The position numbers were made by a program, and so were the translations under genes. Shown in pieces: positions 1 through 5,306 of a stretch of 6,733 nucleotides of DNA. Position 1 is the first letter of the stretch; the number at the start of each line of letters is the position of its first letter. Source of the DNA: an uncultured Austwickia sp. (lineage in GTDB: Bacteria > Actinomycetota > Actinomycetes > Actinomycetales > Dermatophilaceae); assembly GCA_934678955.1 (NCBI GenBank), contig CAKUSI010000204.1, forward strand, positions 1 to 6,733, read 5' to 3'. Under the pieces are notes generated by a model. The model had not been told where the DNA came from. It saw only the letters and a list, made by a program, of their open reading frames with translations, and did not search any database.

Positions 1-388
1 GGCGCCAGATGCTCGCCTCCAGGGGGTCGGCGAGGCTGCCCGGTCCGGCCTCCACCACCTGGATCACGTCCAGACCGTCCGGCAGGGCGTCGTCCAGGGC
101 ATCACGTACCGCCTGCGGGTCGACCCGCTCGACGAGGGCGATCTCGACGTACTCGGCCTCGCTGGCCGTGCCCGTCGGTGCGGCGTTCGCGTAGCTGATC
201 CTGGGGTGGGGGTGGAAGCCGGAGGAGAACGCAACGGGGAGCCCGCTGCGTCGCACCGCCCGTTCCAACGCCCGCTGGAAGTCGCGCGTGGAGGAGAACC
301 GCATCCGGCCCCGCTTGGCATAGCGCAGACGCAGCCGCTGCACGGGCGGAGCCGCGGGCGGACCGGGGGGAACGCGCTGTCGGGACAT
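1..388 (-). CDS. DUF2344 / TIGR03936 radical SAM-linked protein, N-terminal part (3' end beyond window)
   Basis: The minus strand is open from an ATG at 388-386 to the window edge, giving 129 residues without a stop; the C-terminal part is missing. After a Pro-rich leader (residues 7-15) comes the family's opening strand, QRLRLRYAKRGRMRF (17-31), then the helix DFQRALERAVRRSGLP (36-51) and the hallmark FSSGFHPHPRISY (54-66), followed by a GTASEAEYVEIAL segment. This matches the DUF2344 family, typically encoded beside, or fused to, TIGR03960 radical SAM proteins. The biochemical role of the family is not established to my knowledge. The ATG is preferred over GTG at codon 16 because a TAGTCT hexamer lies 7 nt upstream and no Shine-Dalgarno sequence is visible, which suggests a leaderless mRNA. 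The expected partner is at 1641-3602, separated from this gene by a convergent/divergent fabG-like gene and a repeat block. Family assignment is firm; function is open. Confidence 0.88.
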   Translation of the reverse strand, partial: MSRQRVPPGPPAAPPVQRLRLRYAKRGRMRFSSTRDFQRALERAVRRSGLPVAFSSGFHPHPRISYANAAPTGTASEAEYVEIALVERVDPQAVRDALDDALPDGLDVIQVVEAGPGSLADPLEASIWR

Positions 389-395
389 GCGCCGA

Positions 396-401
396 AGACT
401 A
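396..401 (-). promoter_or_regulatory. Candidate -10 element of a leaderless promoter for the DUF2344 gene
   Basis: On the minus strand TAGTCT (401 down to 396) fits the actinobacterial -10 pattern TANNNT and is followed by 7 nt and then the ATG at 388. No purine-rich ribosome binding site lies between. I see no convincing -35 at 16-19 nt spacing. The call rests on the hexamer and on the same arrangement before three other genes of this window. Confidence 0.45.
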
Positions 402-480
402 CGACCCGCTGTGACCCACCCCACCGGCGAGGGCCTGACGGGAAACCAGAGAGCGTGTCACAATCGCTCCGGCATCCAAT

Positions 481-506
481 ATACCGTCCGAACAGTCGGT
501 CTGTTT
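481..506. promoter_or_regulatory. Imperfect palindrome upstream of fabG-like gene, candidate TetR-type operator
   Basis: The core is CCGA-acag-TCGG (488-499). Extending outward, the 11-nt arms 481-491 and 496-506 match at 8 of 11 positions. The site also overlaps the only TATA-like stretch before the gene (around 478-487), where a -10 element would lie, so a bound repressor would block transcription. Palindromes of this size and base content are common operators for TetR-family regulators of lipid-metabolism genes in actinobacteria; assignment to that class is inference, and no regulator gene is present in the window. Confidence 0.4.
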
Positions 507-521
507 TCGTACGAAGCTTCG
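506..521. promoter_or_regulatory. Two overlapping perfect 10-bp palindromes just before the fabG ribosome binding site
   Basis: TTCGTACGAA (506-515) and CGAAGCTTCG (512-521) are each perfect palindromes sharing CGAA. The second touches the Shine-Dalgarno sequence beginning at 521. They could be a second DNA-binding site or a small alternative hairpin in the 5' leader of the fabG mRNA. The sequence is AT-richer than its surroundings. No function can be proved from sequence. Confidence 0.35.
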
Positions 522-528
522 AGGAGAG
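521..528 (+). promoter_or_regulatory. Ribosome binding site deciding the fabG-like start
   Basis: GAGGAGAG contains AGGAG (522-526) 4 nt before the ATG at 531. This picks ATG 531 over the upstream in-frame starts, which would run the gene through the palindromic control region. It is the only strong Shine-Dalgarno sequence seen before a gene in this window. Confidence 0.75.
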
Positions 529-530
529 AC

Positions 531-1310
531 ATGGGTTCCCGTTTCAGCGGCCAACGCGTGATCGTGACCGGCGCCGCGCAGGGCATCGGCGAGGCGACCG
601 CCCGCGAATTCGCCGCCGAAGGTGCCAAGGTGGCGGTGCTGGACGTCAACGTCGAGCGGGCCGAGCAGGCCGTCCAGGAGATCCTGGAGGACGGCGAGGT
701 GGCGGCCTCCGGTGGCGTCGCGAAGGCCTGGGCCTGTGACGTGACCGACGAGGCAGGCGTCCAGCGGGTGCTCGACGAGATCGTCGCCGAGTTCGGCGGC
801 GTGGACGTGCTGGTCAACAACGCCGGCCTCACCCGCGACAACCTCATCTTCAGGATGGACGTCAACGACTGGCACACCGTGCTGACCGTCAACCTGACCA
901 GCGCCTATTACTGTTCGCGCGCGGCCCAGGGGCACATGGTGAAGGCGAAGCACGGCCGGATCGTCAACCTCAGCAGCCAATCGGCGCTCGGCAACGCCGG
1001 CCAGGCCAACTACGCGGCCGCCAAGGCGGGCATCCAGGGACTGACCGCCACGCTGGCGCAGGAACTCGGTCGGTTCGGCATCACGGTCAACGCGGTCGCG
1101 CCCGGCTACATCGCCACCTCGATGACCGCCGCGACGGCGCAGCGCGTGGGCAGTTCATTCGAGGAGCACCAGAAGACGGCGTCGGCGCGCATCCCCCTCG
1201 GGCGGGTCGGCAGCCCCGACGAGGTCGCCTCGGTGATCTCGTTCCTCGCGAGCGACGCGGCCTCCTATGTGACGGGGCAGACCCTGTACGTCAACGGGGG
1301 GATGCGCTGA
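531..1310 (+). CDS. fabG: FabG-like short-chain dehydrogenase/reductase (3-oxoacyl-ACP or acyl-CoA reductase family)
   Basis: A 259-residue classical SDR, the usual length for FabG. The Rossmann nucleotide motif TGAAQGIG is at residues 13-20, the NNAG motif at 96-99, and the catalytic tetrad reads N121, S148, Y161 and K165 in the YAAAK context (161-165). The end, YVTGQTLYVNGGMR, is the FabG-type tail. The family reduces 3-oxoacyl thioesters to 3-hydroxyacyl thioesters in the cytosol. Asp38 ends the second beta strand (VAVLDVN), a feature that generally favours NAD(H) over NADP(H), whereas housekeeping FabG is NADPH-dependent. The enzyme may therefore be a 3-hydroxyacyl-CoA or other alcohol dehydrogenase rather than the fatty-acid synthase reductase. 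It stands alone on the plus strand with no acpP, fabD, fabF or fabI neighbour and has its own palindrome-rich leader. SDR family and catalytic competence are certain; the exact substrate, and so the symbol, is tentative. Confidence 0.9.
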   Translation: MGSRFSGQRVIVTGAAQGIGEATAREFAAEGAKVAVLDVNVERAEQAVQEILEDGEVAASGGVAKAWACDVTDEAGVQRVLDEIVAEFGGVDVLVNNAGLTRDNLIFRMDVNDWHTVLTVNLTSAYYCSRAAQGHMVKAKHGRIVNLSSQSALGNAGQANYAAAKAGIQGLTATLAQELGRFGITVNAVAPGYIATSMTAATAQRVGSSFEEHQKTASARIPLGRVGSPDEVASVISFLASDAASYVTGQTLYVNGGMR

Positions 1311-1364
1311 GCAGCGGCCCATCCTCCCAGAGGTCGCGTTGCCAGGGGTGCCGAGCGCTCTGCA

Positions 1365-1419
1365 GTGGGGTGGGGGCGCGGCGCGGATGGTTGCGACGAG
1401 CGCCCATCCCCCACCCCAC
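1365..1419 (+). terminator. Long GC-rich stem downstream of fabG-like gene, candidate terminator
   Basis: GTGGGGTGGGGG (1365-1376) is the exact inverse complement of CCCCCACCCCAC (1408-1419), a 12-bp stem. An alternative pairing, GGGCGC (1374-1379) with GCGCCC (1400-1405) plus 1365-1373 with 1411-1419, gives 15 pairs with a 5-nt bulge. It begins 54 nt after the fabG stop. No T-run follows, so Rho-independent termination would be of the U-less kind proposed for actinobacteria. The right arm belongs to the first copy of the 88-bp repeat. Confidence 0.35.
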
Positions 1420-1597
1420 CGCGACCCCGAACGTGGATCGGCCTGGCGGGAGCGACGCGCGCAGCGCGGCGCGGATGGTTGCGACGAGCGCCCAACCCCC
1501 ACCCCACCGCGACCCCGAACGTGGATGGGCCTGGCGGGAGCGACGCGCGCAGCGCGGCGCGGATGGTTGCGACGAGCGCCCAACCCCCACCCACCGC
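1376..1597. repeat. 88-bp tandem repeat, two full copies and one truncated, in a gene-free convergent gap
   Basis: Copy 1 is 1376-1463, copy 2 is 1464-1551 and the truncated copy 3 is 1552 to about 1597. Copies 1 and 2 differ at only two bases (T1407/A1495 and C1439/G1527). Copy 3 matches copy 2 except for one missing C in the C-rich block, then diverges. Each copy opens with GCGCGGCGCGGATGGTTGCG and carries a C-rich block ending in CCCACCCCACC or a variant. Since 88 is not a multiple of 3, repeated reading frames through the block shift each time, which argues against coding. The block fills most of the 330-bp gap 1311-1640 between the convergent fabG-like and TIGR03960 genes; I find no gene there. 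The near-identity of copies 1 and 2 implies recent duplication. It may be a family of dispersed intergenic repeats, which this window cannot show. Confidence 0.92.
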
Positions 1598-1599
1598 CC
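1403..1599 (-). other. Three G-quadruplex-type motifs on the minus strand, one per repeat copy
   Basis: Read on the minus strand, copy 1 (1428-1403) gives four G tracts of lengths 4, 4, 5 and 3 with loops of 7, 1 and 2 nt. Copy 2 (1516-1491) is the same, and the truncated copy (1599-1579) has tracts 3, 3, 5 and 3 with loops of 4, 1 and 2. All meet the standard rule of four runs of at least three G with loops of 1-7 nt. They lie downstream of the TIGR03960 gene on its coding strand, so its 3' transcript could contain them. Folding itself is inference. Confidence 0.6.
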
Positions 1600-1606
1600 G
1601 CTGCCT

Positions 1607-1636
1607 CGCCCCGGCGTCCCCATGGAGAGCGGGGCG
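1607..1636 (-). terminator. Hairpin just after the TIGR03960 stop codon, candidate terminator
   Basis: CGCCCCG (1607-1613) and CGGGGCG (1630-1636) form a perfect 7-bp stem with a 16-nt loop. On the minus strand it begins 4 nt after the stop codon at 1641-1643. No T-run follows. It could end the radical SAM transcript before the repeat block; the evidence is only the stem and its position. Confidence 0.3.
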
Positions 1637-1640
1637 CGGG

Positions 1641-3602
1641 TCAGCGAACCGTGAGCGGCAGCAGCGTCCTGCCGGTGGGGCCGATCTGGATCGCGGTGCC
1701 CATCTCGTGGCACACGCCGCAGTCGAAGCAGCCGTCCCAGCGGCAGTCCTCCTGCTCGTCCTCGCTCAGGGCGGCCTGCCAGTCCTCCCACAGCCAGGCC
1801 TTGTCCAGCCCGGAGTCGAGGTGGTCCCACGGGAGCACCTCGTCCCGGTCGCGGTCGCGGGTGGTGTACCAGTCCACGCTGAGCTGCCACCCGTACCGCG
1901 TCTGAAGGTCCTCGAACACCGCTGCGGCGCAGCGCATCCACCGCTCGTAGGAAAAGTGTTCGCTCCAGCCGTCGAAGCGGCCGCCGTCGCGCCAGACGGC
2001 CTCGATGACCTGCCCGACGCGGCGGTCCCCGCGCGACAGAAGTCCTTCGACGATCCCGGGTTGGCCGTCGTGATAGCGCAGTCCGATGGCGGACCCATAC
2101 CGCCGGTCGGCGCGAAGCGCCTCGCGGAGCTTGCGCAGCCGCTCGTCGGTCTCGGACGCGGAGAGCTGCCCCGCCCACTGGAACGGCGTGTGCGGCTTGG
2201 GCACGAACCCGCCGATCGAGACGGTGCACCGCACGTCCCGCCGCCCACTGACTTCGCGCCCCGTGTCGATCACGCGCTGGGCGAGCCGCGCGATGCCGAG
2301 TACGTCCTCGTCGGTCTCCGTGGGGAGCCCGCACATGAAGTAGAGCTTCACCTGGCGCCAGCCGGAGGCGAACGCAGCCGCGACCGTGTCGATGAGGTCC
2401 TGCTCGCTGACGCCCTTGTTGATCACGCGGCGCATCCGCTCGCTGCCGCCTTCGGGCGCAAACGTGAGGCCCGAGCGCCGCCCGCCGCGAGTCAGCTCGT
2501 TGGCGAGGTCGATGTTGAACGCGTCGACTCTGGTGCTCGGGAGGGACAGGCTCGTCCGGCTCTCCTCGTAGCGGTCCGCGAGCCCGGAGGCGATGTCCTG
2601 GATCTCGGAGTGGTCGGCGCTGGAGAGGGACAGCAGTCCCACCTCCTCGTAGCCGGTCGCGCCCAGCCCCTGCTCCACCATCTGTCCGATCCCGGTGATG
2701 GAGCGCTCCCGGACGGGCCGCGTGATCATCCCGGCCTGGCAGAATCGGCAGCCGCGGGTGCAGCCCCGGAAGATCTCCACGCTCATCCGCTCGTGGACCG
2801 TTTCGGCGAGCGGCACCAGCGGCGTCTTCGGGTACGGCCACTCGTCGAGGTCCATGACGGTGTGCTTCGCGACCCGGGTCGGGGCGCGCTCGCAGGTCGG
2901 TCGGACGGCTTCGATGGCGCCGTCGGGGTCGTAGGTCACCTCATACAGGGAGGGGACGTATGCGACCTTCGCGCCGGCCAGGTCCTCCAGCAGGCCGGCC
3001 CGGCCTCCGGGGCGTCCCGCGGCCTTCCACGACTTCACGAGGTCGGTGACGGCCAGCACGGCCTCCTCGCCGTCACCGATCACCGCCGCGTCGATGAAGT
3101 CCGCCATCGGCTCCGGGTTGAAGCTCGCGTGCCCGCCGATGAGCACGATCGGGTGCTCCTCGGAGCGGTCGGCCGCGCGGATCGGGATGCCCGCGAGGTC
3201 CAGTGCCTCCAGCAGGTTGGTGTAGTTGAGCTCGGTCGGGAAGCTCACCCCCAGGATGTCGAAGTCACGCACCGGCCGGTGGGCGTCGACAGTCAGCAGC
3301 GGCACGTCGTGGGCCCGCAGCTCGGCCGCCAGATCCGACCAGGGCGCATAGGCCCGCTCGGCCAGGGTGTCGGCGCGTTCGTTGAGCACCTCGTAGAGGA
3401 TCATGACGCCTTGGTTGGGCAGGCCCACCTCGTAGGCGTCCGGATACATGAGCACCCAGCGCACGGTCTCGCCCGAGCCGCCCGAGGCACCGCAGTCCCA
3501 GTCCTTGATCCGGGAGTTGAGCTCGCCACCCACGTACTGGATGGGTTTGGCGACCCGCTCGAGCAGCGGCTCCAGGTCTGCGAATCGGGACGCTCCAGGC
3601 AT
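1641..3602 (-). CDS. TIGR03960-family radical SAM protein with B12-binding-like N-terminal domain
   Basis: A 653-residue protein, full length for this family. The start shows the conserved KPIQYVGGELNS (19-30), followed by a B12-binding-like region (about 45-200) with YPDAYEVGLPNQG and, at 155-163, IGGHASFNP. The radical SAM core carries the 4Fe-4S motif CTRGCRFC (C281, C285, C288), then LSLSSADHSE (324-333), FAPEGGSERMRR (381-392) and YFMCGLPTETDED (421-433). A C-terminal cysteine group, C620, C625, C628 and C631 in DCRWDGCFDCGVC, could bind a second metal cluster. It would cleave S-adenosylmethionine to make a 5'-deoxyadenosyl radical; its substrate is not known. The usual partner, DUF2344, is present at 1-388 but separated by the fabG-like gene. 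The ATG at 3602 matches the family N-terminus, and a TAACCT hexamer 6 nt upstream suggests leaderless transcription. Family assignment is very secure; B12 binding was not verified residue by residue. Confidence 0.93.
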   Translation of the reverse strand: MPGASRFADLEPLLERVAKPIQYVGGELNSRIKDWDCGASGGSGETVRWVLMYPDAYEVGLPNQGVMILYEVLNERADTLAERAYAPWSDLAAELRAHDVPLLTVDAHRPVRDFDILGVSFPTELNYTNLLEALDLAGIPIRAADRSEEHPIVLIGGHASFNPEPMADFIDAAVIGDGEEAVLAVTDLVKSWKAAGRPGGRAGLLEDLAGAKVAYVPSLYEVTYDPDGAIEAVRPTCERAPTRVAKHTVMDLDEWPYPKTPLVPLAETVHERMSVEIFRGCTRGCRFCQAGMITRPVRERSITGIGQMVEQGLGATGYEEVGLLSLSSADHSEIQDIASGLADRYEESRTSLSLPSTRVDAFNIDLANELTRGGRRSGLTFAPEGGSERMRRVINKGVSEQDLIDTVAAAFASGWRQVKLYFMCGLPTETDEDVLGIARLAQRVIDTGREVSGRRDVRCTVSIGGFVPKPHTPFQWAGQLSASETDERLRKLREALRADRRYGSAIGLRYHDGQPGIVEGLLSRGDRRVGQVIEAVWRDGGRFDGWSEHFSYERWMRCAAAVFEDLQTRYGWQLSVDWYTTRDRDRDEVLPWDHLDSGLDKAWLWEDWQAALSEDEQEDCRWDGCFDCGVCHEMGTAIQIGPTGRTLLPLTVR

Positions 3603-3608
3603 GCCCCC

Positions 3609-3614
3609 AGGTTA
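3609..3614 (-). promoter_or_regulatory. Candidate -10 element of a leaderless promoter for the TIGR03960 gene
   Basis: TAACCT (3614 down to 3609, minus strand) fits TANNNT and is followed by GGGGGC and the ATG at 3602. Transcription would be expected to start at or beside the A of the ATG. No clear -35 is visible. The GGGGG run is too close to the ATG to be a normal Shine-Dalgarno site. Confidence 0.45.
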
Positions 3615-3665
3615 GGCGACCCTTGCTAGAGCGCCCAGGCGGGGAGGTCCCTCGGTGTCCGGCCG

Positions 3666-3687
3666 CCGCGGCGTCCGGCAGCCGCGG
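3666..3687 (-). terminator. Hairpin downstream of ribF, candidate terminator
   Basis: CCGCGGC (3666-3672) and GCCGCGG (3681-3687) form a perfect 7-bp all-GC stem around an 8-nt loop, starting 15 nt after the ribF stop (3703-3705) on the minus strand. There is no T-run. Its position between ribF and the promoter-like hexamer of the next gene fits an end of the ribF transcript. Confidence 0.4.
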
Positions 3688-3702
3688 GTCAACGGGGTGA
3701 GG

Positions 3703-4692
3703 TCAGCGGCGCGGGGCGGGGGACGCGGGCAGGCCGAGCACCTCACGCGTGCGGGCCACGTCACCCCGCATGGTCTCCAGCAGCTCCTCGACCCCGTCGA
3801 AGCGCAGCGTCGGCCGCAGCAGCTCGACGAACTCCAGCGTCACCCGGCGGTCGTACAGGTCGAGGTCGTCCCGGTCGAGCACGTATGCCTCGACGCGACG
3901 GCGCGTCCCGTCGAACGTCGGGTTGGTGCCGATGGAGATGGCCGCGGGGAGACGCCGCTCGGGCTCGTCGGCCTCCATGTCGTCGCGAACGAGCCAGCCC
4001 GCATACACGCCGTCCGCCGGGACCAGCCCCGCGGGCTGGTCCTCGAGGTTGGCGGTGGGGAACCCCAGCTCCCGACCGCGGTGGTCGCCGTGTACGACCG
4101 TCCCCGAGACCGCGTGCGGGCGCCCTAGGATGCGTGCGGCCGCTGCCACGTCGCCTCTCACGACCAGGTCGCGGGCCTGAGAGGAGGACCAGCGGGTGGC
4201 CTGCTGGGCGTGCGGCGCGTCACCCTGGTCCTTGACGACCTCGACCTCGAACCCCAGCTCGCGTCCGAGACGACGCAGCGTCGTGACGTCGCCCGAATTG
4301 CGGACGCCGAAGCGGGTGTCCTCCCCCACGACGACCAGCTGCGCGTTGAGCGCGCCGACGAATACCTCGGAGACGAAGCGGTCCGGTGTCCACGCGGCCA
4401 GCTCACGGGTGAACTCCATGACGAGCACCGCATCCAGACCGGACGAAGCCATGAGCTCCAGGCGCTGCTCCAAGCTGACGAGTAGCGGCGGCGCCGCCTC
4501 CGGACGCAGCACCAGGAGGGGGTGCGGCTCGAACGTGACGGCGACGGAGGTGAGCCCGAGCTCCGCCGCGCAGCCGACGACCTCACCCAACACGACGCGG
4601 TGGCCGCGGTGCACGCCATCGAAGTTCCCCAGTGTGACCACGCACGGGGGCAGTCCGGGCGGGATGTCGTGAAGGGAGTTCCATCGCTGCAC
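3703..4692 (-). CDS. ribF: Bifunctional riboflavin kinase / FAD synthetase
   Basis: A 329-residue protein of typical length. It phosphorylates riboflavin to FMN and adenylates FMN to FAD in the cytosol. The N-terminal FMN adenylyltransferase module has GNFDGVHRGH (22-31, with H28 and H31 of the nucleotidyltransferase signature), FEPHP (54-58) and SSSQAR (169-174), where most relatives have SST followed by Arg. The riboflavin kinase module has HGDHRGRELGFPTANL (201-216, including the PTAN motif), DGVYAGW (227-233), SIGTNPTFDG (253-262) and RRVEAYVLD (265-273); E268 lies where the proposed catalytic Glu of the family sits. The start is GTG (4692-4690), giving MQRW..., the usual actinobacterial opening; no in-frame ATG is nearby. 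It follows the ASCH gene by 40 bp in the same direction, yet a TAGAGT hexamer 6 nt before the GTG suggests its own leaderless transcript. Identification is firm. Confidence 0.96.
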   Translation of the reverse strand: MQRWNSLHDIPPGLPPCVVTLGNFDGVHRGHRVVLGEVVGCAAELGLTSVAVTFEPHPLLVLRPEAAPPLLVSLEQRLELMASSGLDAVLVMEFTRELAAWTPDRFVSEVFVGALNAQLVVVGEDTRFGVRNSGDVTTLRRLGRELGFEVEVVKDQGDAPHAQQATRWSSSQARDLVVRGDVAAAARILGRPHAVSGTVVHGDHRGRELGFPTANLEDQPAGLVPADGVYAGWLVRDDMEADEPERRLPAAISIGTNPTFDGTRRRVEAYVLDRDDLDLYDRRVTLEFVELLRPTLRFDGVEELLETMRGDVARTREVLGLPASPAPRR

Positions 4693-4698
4693 GGCGCC

Positions 4699-4704
4699 AC
4701 TCTA
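4699..4704 (-). promoter_or_regulatory. Candidate -10 element of a leaderless promoter for ribF
   Basis: TAGAGT (4704 down to 4699, minus strand) is followed by GGCGCC and the GTG start at 4692. There is no Shine-Dalgarno sequence in the short gap. No good -35 is seen. If real, ribF is transcribed separately from the ASCH gene despite the 40-bp spacing. Confidence 0.4.
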
Positions 4705-4732
4705 GCGACGACCCGCGCAAAGGCTTCCGGCG

Positions 4733-5263
4733 CTACCGAGCGTCCGGAGCGGGTCCGCCCGGCGGCCGCTCGGAGGCCGGCGGAAAGACCACCGAGAACC
4801 GTTGCAGTACGACCGGCATCGATTCGGTGAACCCGGTCGGGTTGGAGGAGTTCTCGCGGAACCACCACTCGTGCACCTCGCGCCAGTGCGCGACGGACAG
4901 GTCCCCCTCGGCCTCGGCCACGATGTGCTCGAGACCCACCTCGTTGAAGGGCACGATCTGGACGCTGGTGGTCTCGATCAGTGCCCGGGGGTGATCGTCG
5001 CCGTCGAGGATGATCGCGAGCGAGCCGACCTCCGGCAACGCCTCGCCTTCGAACTCGTAGTCCCACAGGGCCGAGGCCGTGGCCGTCTTCCAGCCACTCA
5101 GGACGAGGCCGAGCAGCTCGTCCGCCTGCTCCGGGGAACCGCCGAAGGACCAGGCGATCGGTGGGGCGGGTCCGAGGTCGAGCGGGCCGAGACAGCCGGA
5201 GATGCGGGCAAGGCGGACGCGCAGGCGCGCGTCCGCCCAGAACGCCTCGATCTCCTCCTGCAT
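4733..5263 (-). CDS. ASCH-domain protein (YhfF-like group)
   Basis: A 176-residue protein starting at ATG 5263 (MQEEIEAFWADARL...). An in-frame extension to 5302 is possible but would run through the likely promoter. The ASCH fold is shown by the GWKTAT motif (57-62: the G-x-K-x-x-T signature with K59 and T62), LPEVGSLAIIL (77-87), ALIETTSV (94-101) with E97, and AEAEGDLSVAHWREVHEWWF (116-135). ASCH proteins resemble the PUA fold and are thought to bind RNA or modified nucleosides. E. coli YqfB of this superfamily is an N4-acetylcytidine amidohydrolase using Lys, Thr and Glu; K59, T62 and E119 align with these by eye, so a nucleoside amidohydrolase activity is possible but unproved. The C-terminal tail is Pro-rich. 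It lies between truB and ribF, which are usually adjacent. Domain assignment is good; the activity is unknown. Confidence 0.85.
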   Translation of the reverse strand: MQEEIEAFWADARLRVRLARISGCLGPLDLGPAPPIAWSFGGSPEQADELLGLVLSGWKTATASALWDYEFEGEALPEVGSLAIILDGDDHPRALIETTSVQIVPFNEVGLEHIVAEAEGDLSVAHWREVHEWWFRENSSNPTGFTESMPVVLQRFSVVFPPASERPPGGPAPDAR

Positions 5264-5269
5264 GGGCAG

Positions 5270-5275
5270 ACCATA
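5270..5275 (-). promoter_or_regulatory. Candidate -10 element of a leaderless promoter for the ASCH gene
   Basis: TATGGT (5275 down to 5270, minus strand) is followed by CTGCCC and the ATG at 5263, with no Shine-Dalgarno sequence. It lies at the end of an AT-richer spacer after truB. No clear -35 is found. It supports the ATG at 5263 over the longer reading. Confidence 0.5.
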
Positions 5276-5306
5276 ACAGCGCTTACGGCACACTCCCGAC
5301 ACCGGT

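Noticed and set aside
399..980. Long minus-strand frames opposite the fabG-like gene
   Set aside because: They are low-complexity, Arg/Ala/Val/His-rich shadows of a gene with a complete SDR motif set, with no recognisable domain.
1304..1317. CGCTG-ag-CAGCG around the fabG stop codon as a terminator
   Set aside because: The loop would be only 2 nt, the stem is short and overlaps the stop codon, and no T-run follows.
1376..1597. CRISPR array reading of the repeat block
   Set aside because: Copies abut directly with no unique spacers and no cas gene is present, so this is a plain tandem repeat.
1291..2841. A 516-codon open frame on the minus strand with repeated peptide segments
   Set aside because: It is a shifted frame of the radical SAM gene that continues through the 88-bp repeats. 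The period is not divisible by 3, so the apparent peptide repeats appear in different frames and are an artefact.
1365..3629. A 754-codon open frame on the plus strand
   Set aside because: It is antisense to the clearly recognisable TIGR03960 gene and runs through the 88-bp repeats. High GC in the third codon position leaves such frames open by chance, and its translation shows no family motif.
3664..3692. TTGACC on the minus strand (3692-3687) as a -35 box for the TIGR03960 gene
   Set aside because: The position 17-18 nt downstream is GC-only (GCGGCG), and the distance to the TAACCT hexamer is far too long for one promoter.
5264..5302. A 13-residue upstream extension of the ASCH protein
   Set aside because: It would include the TATGGT hexamer, and its start has no ribosome binding site; homology-like sequence begins after the internal ATG at 5263.
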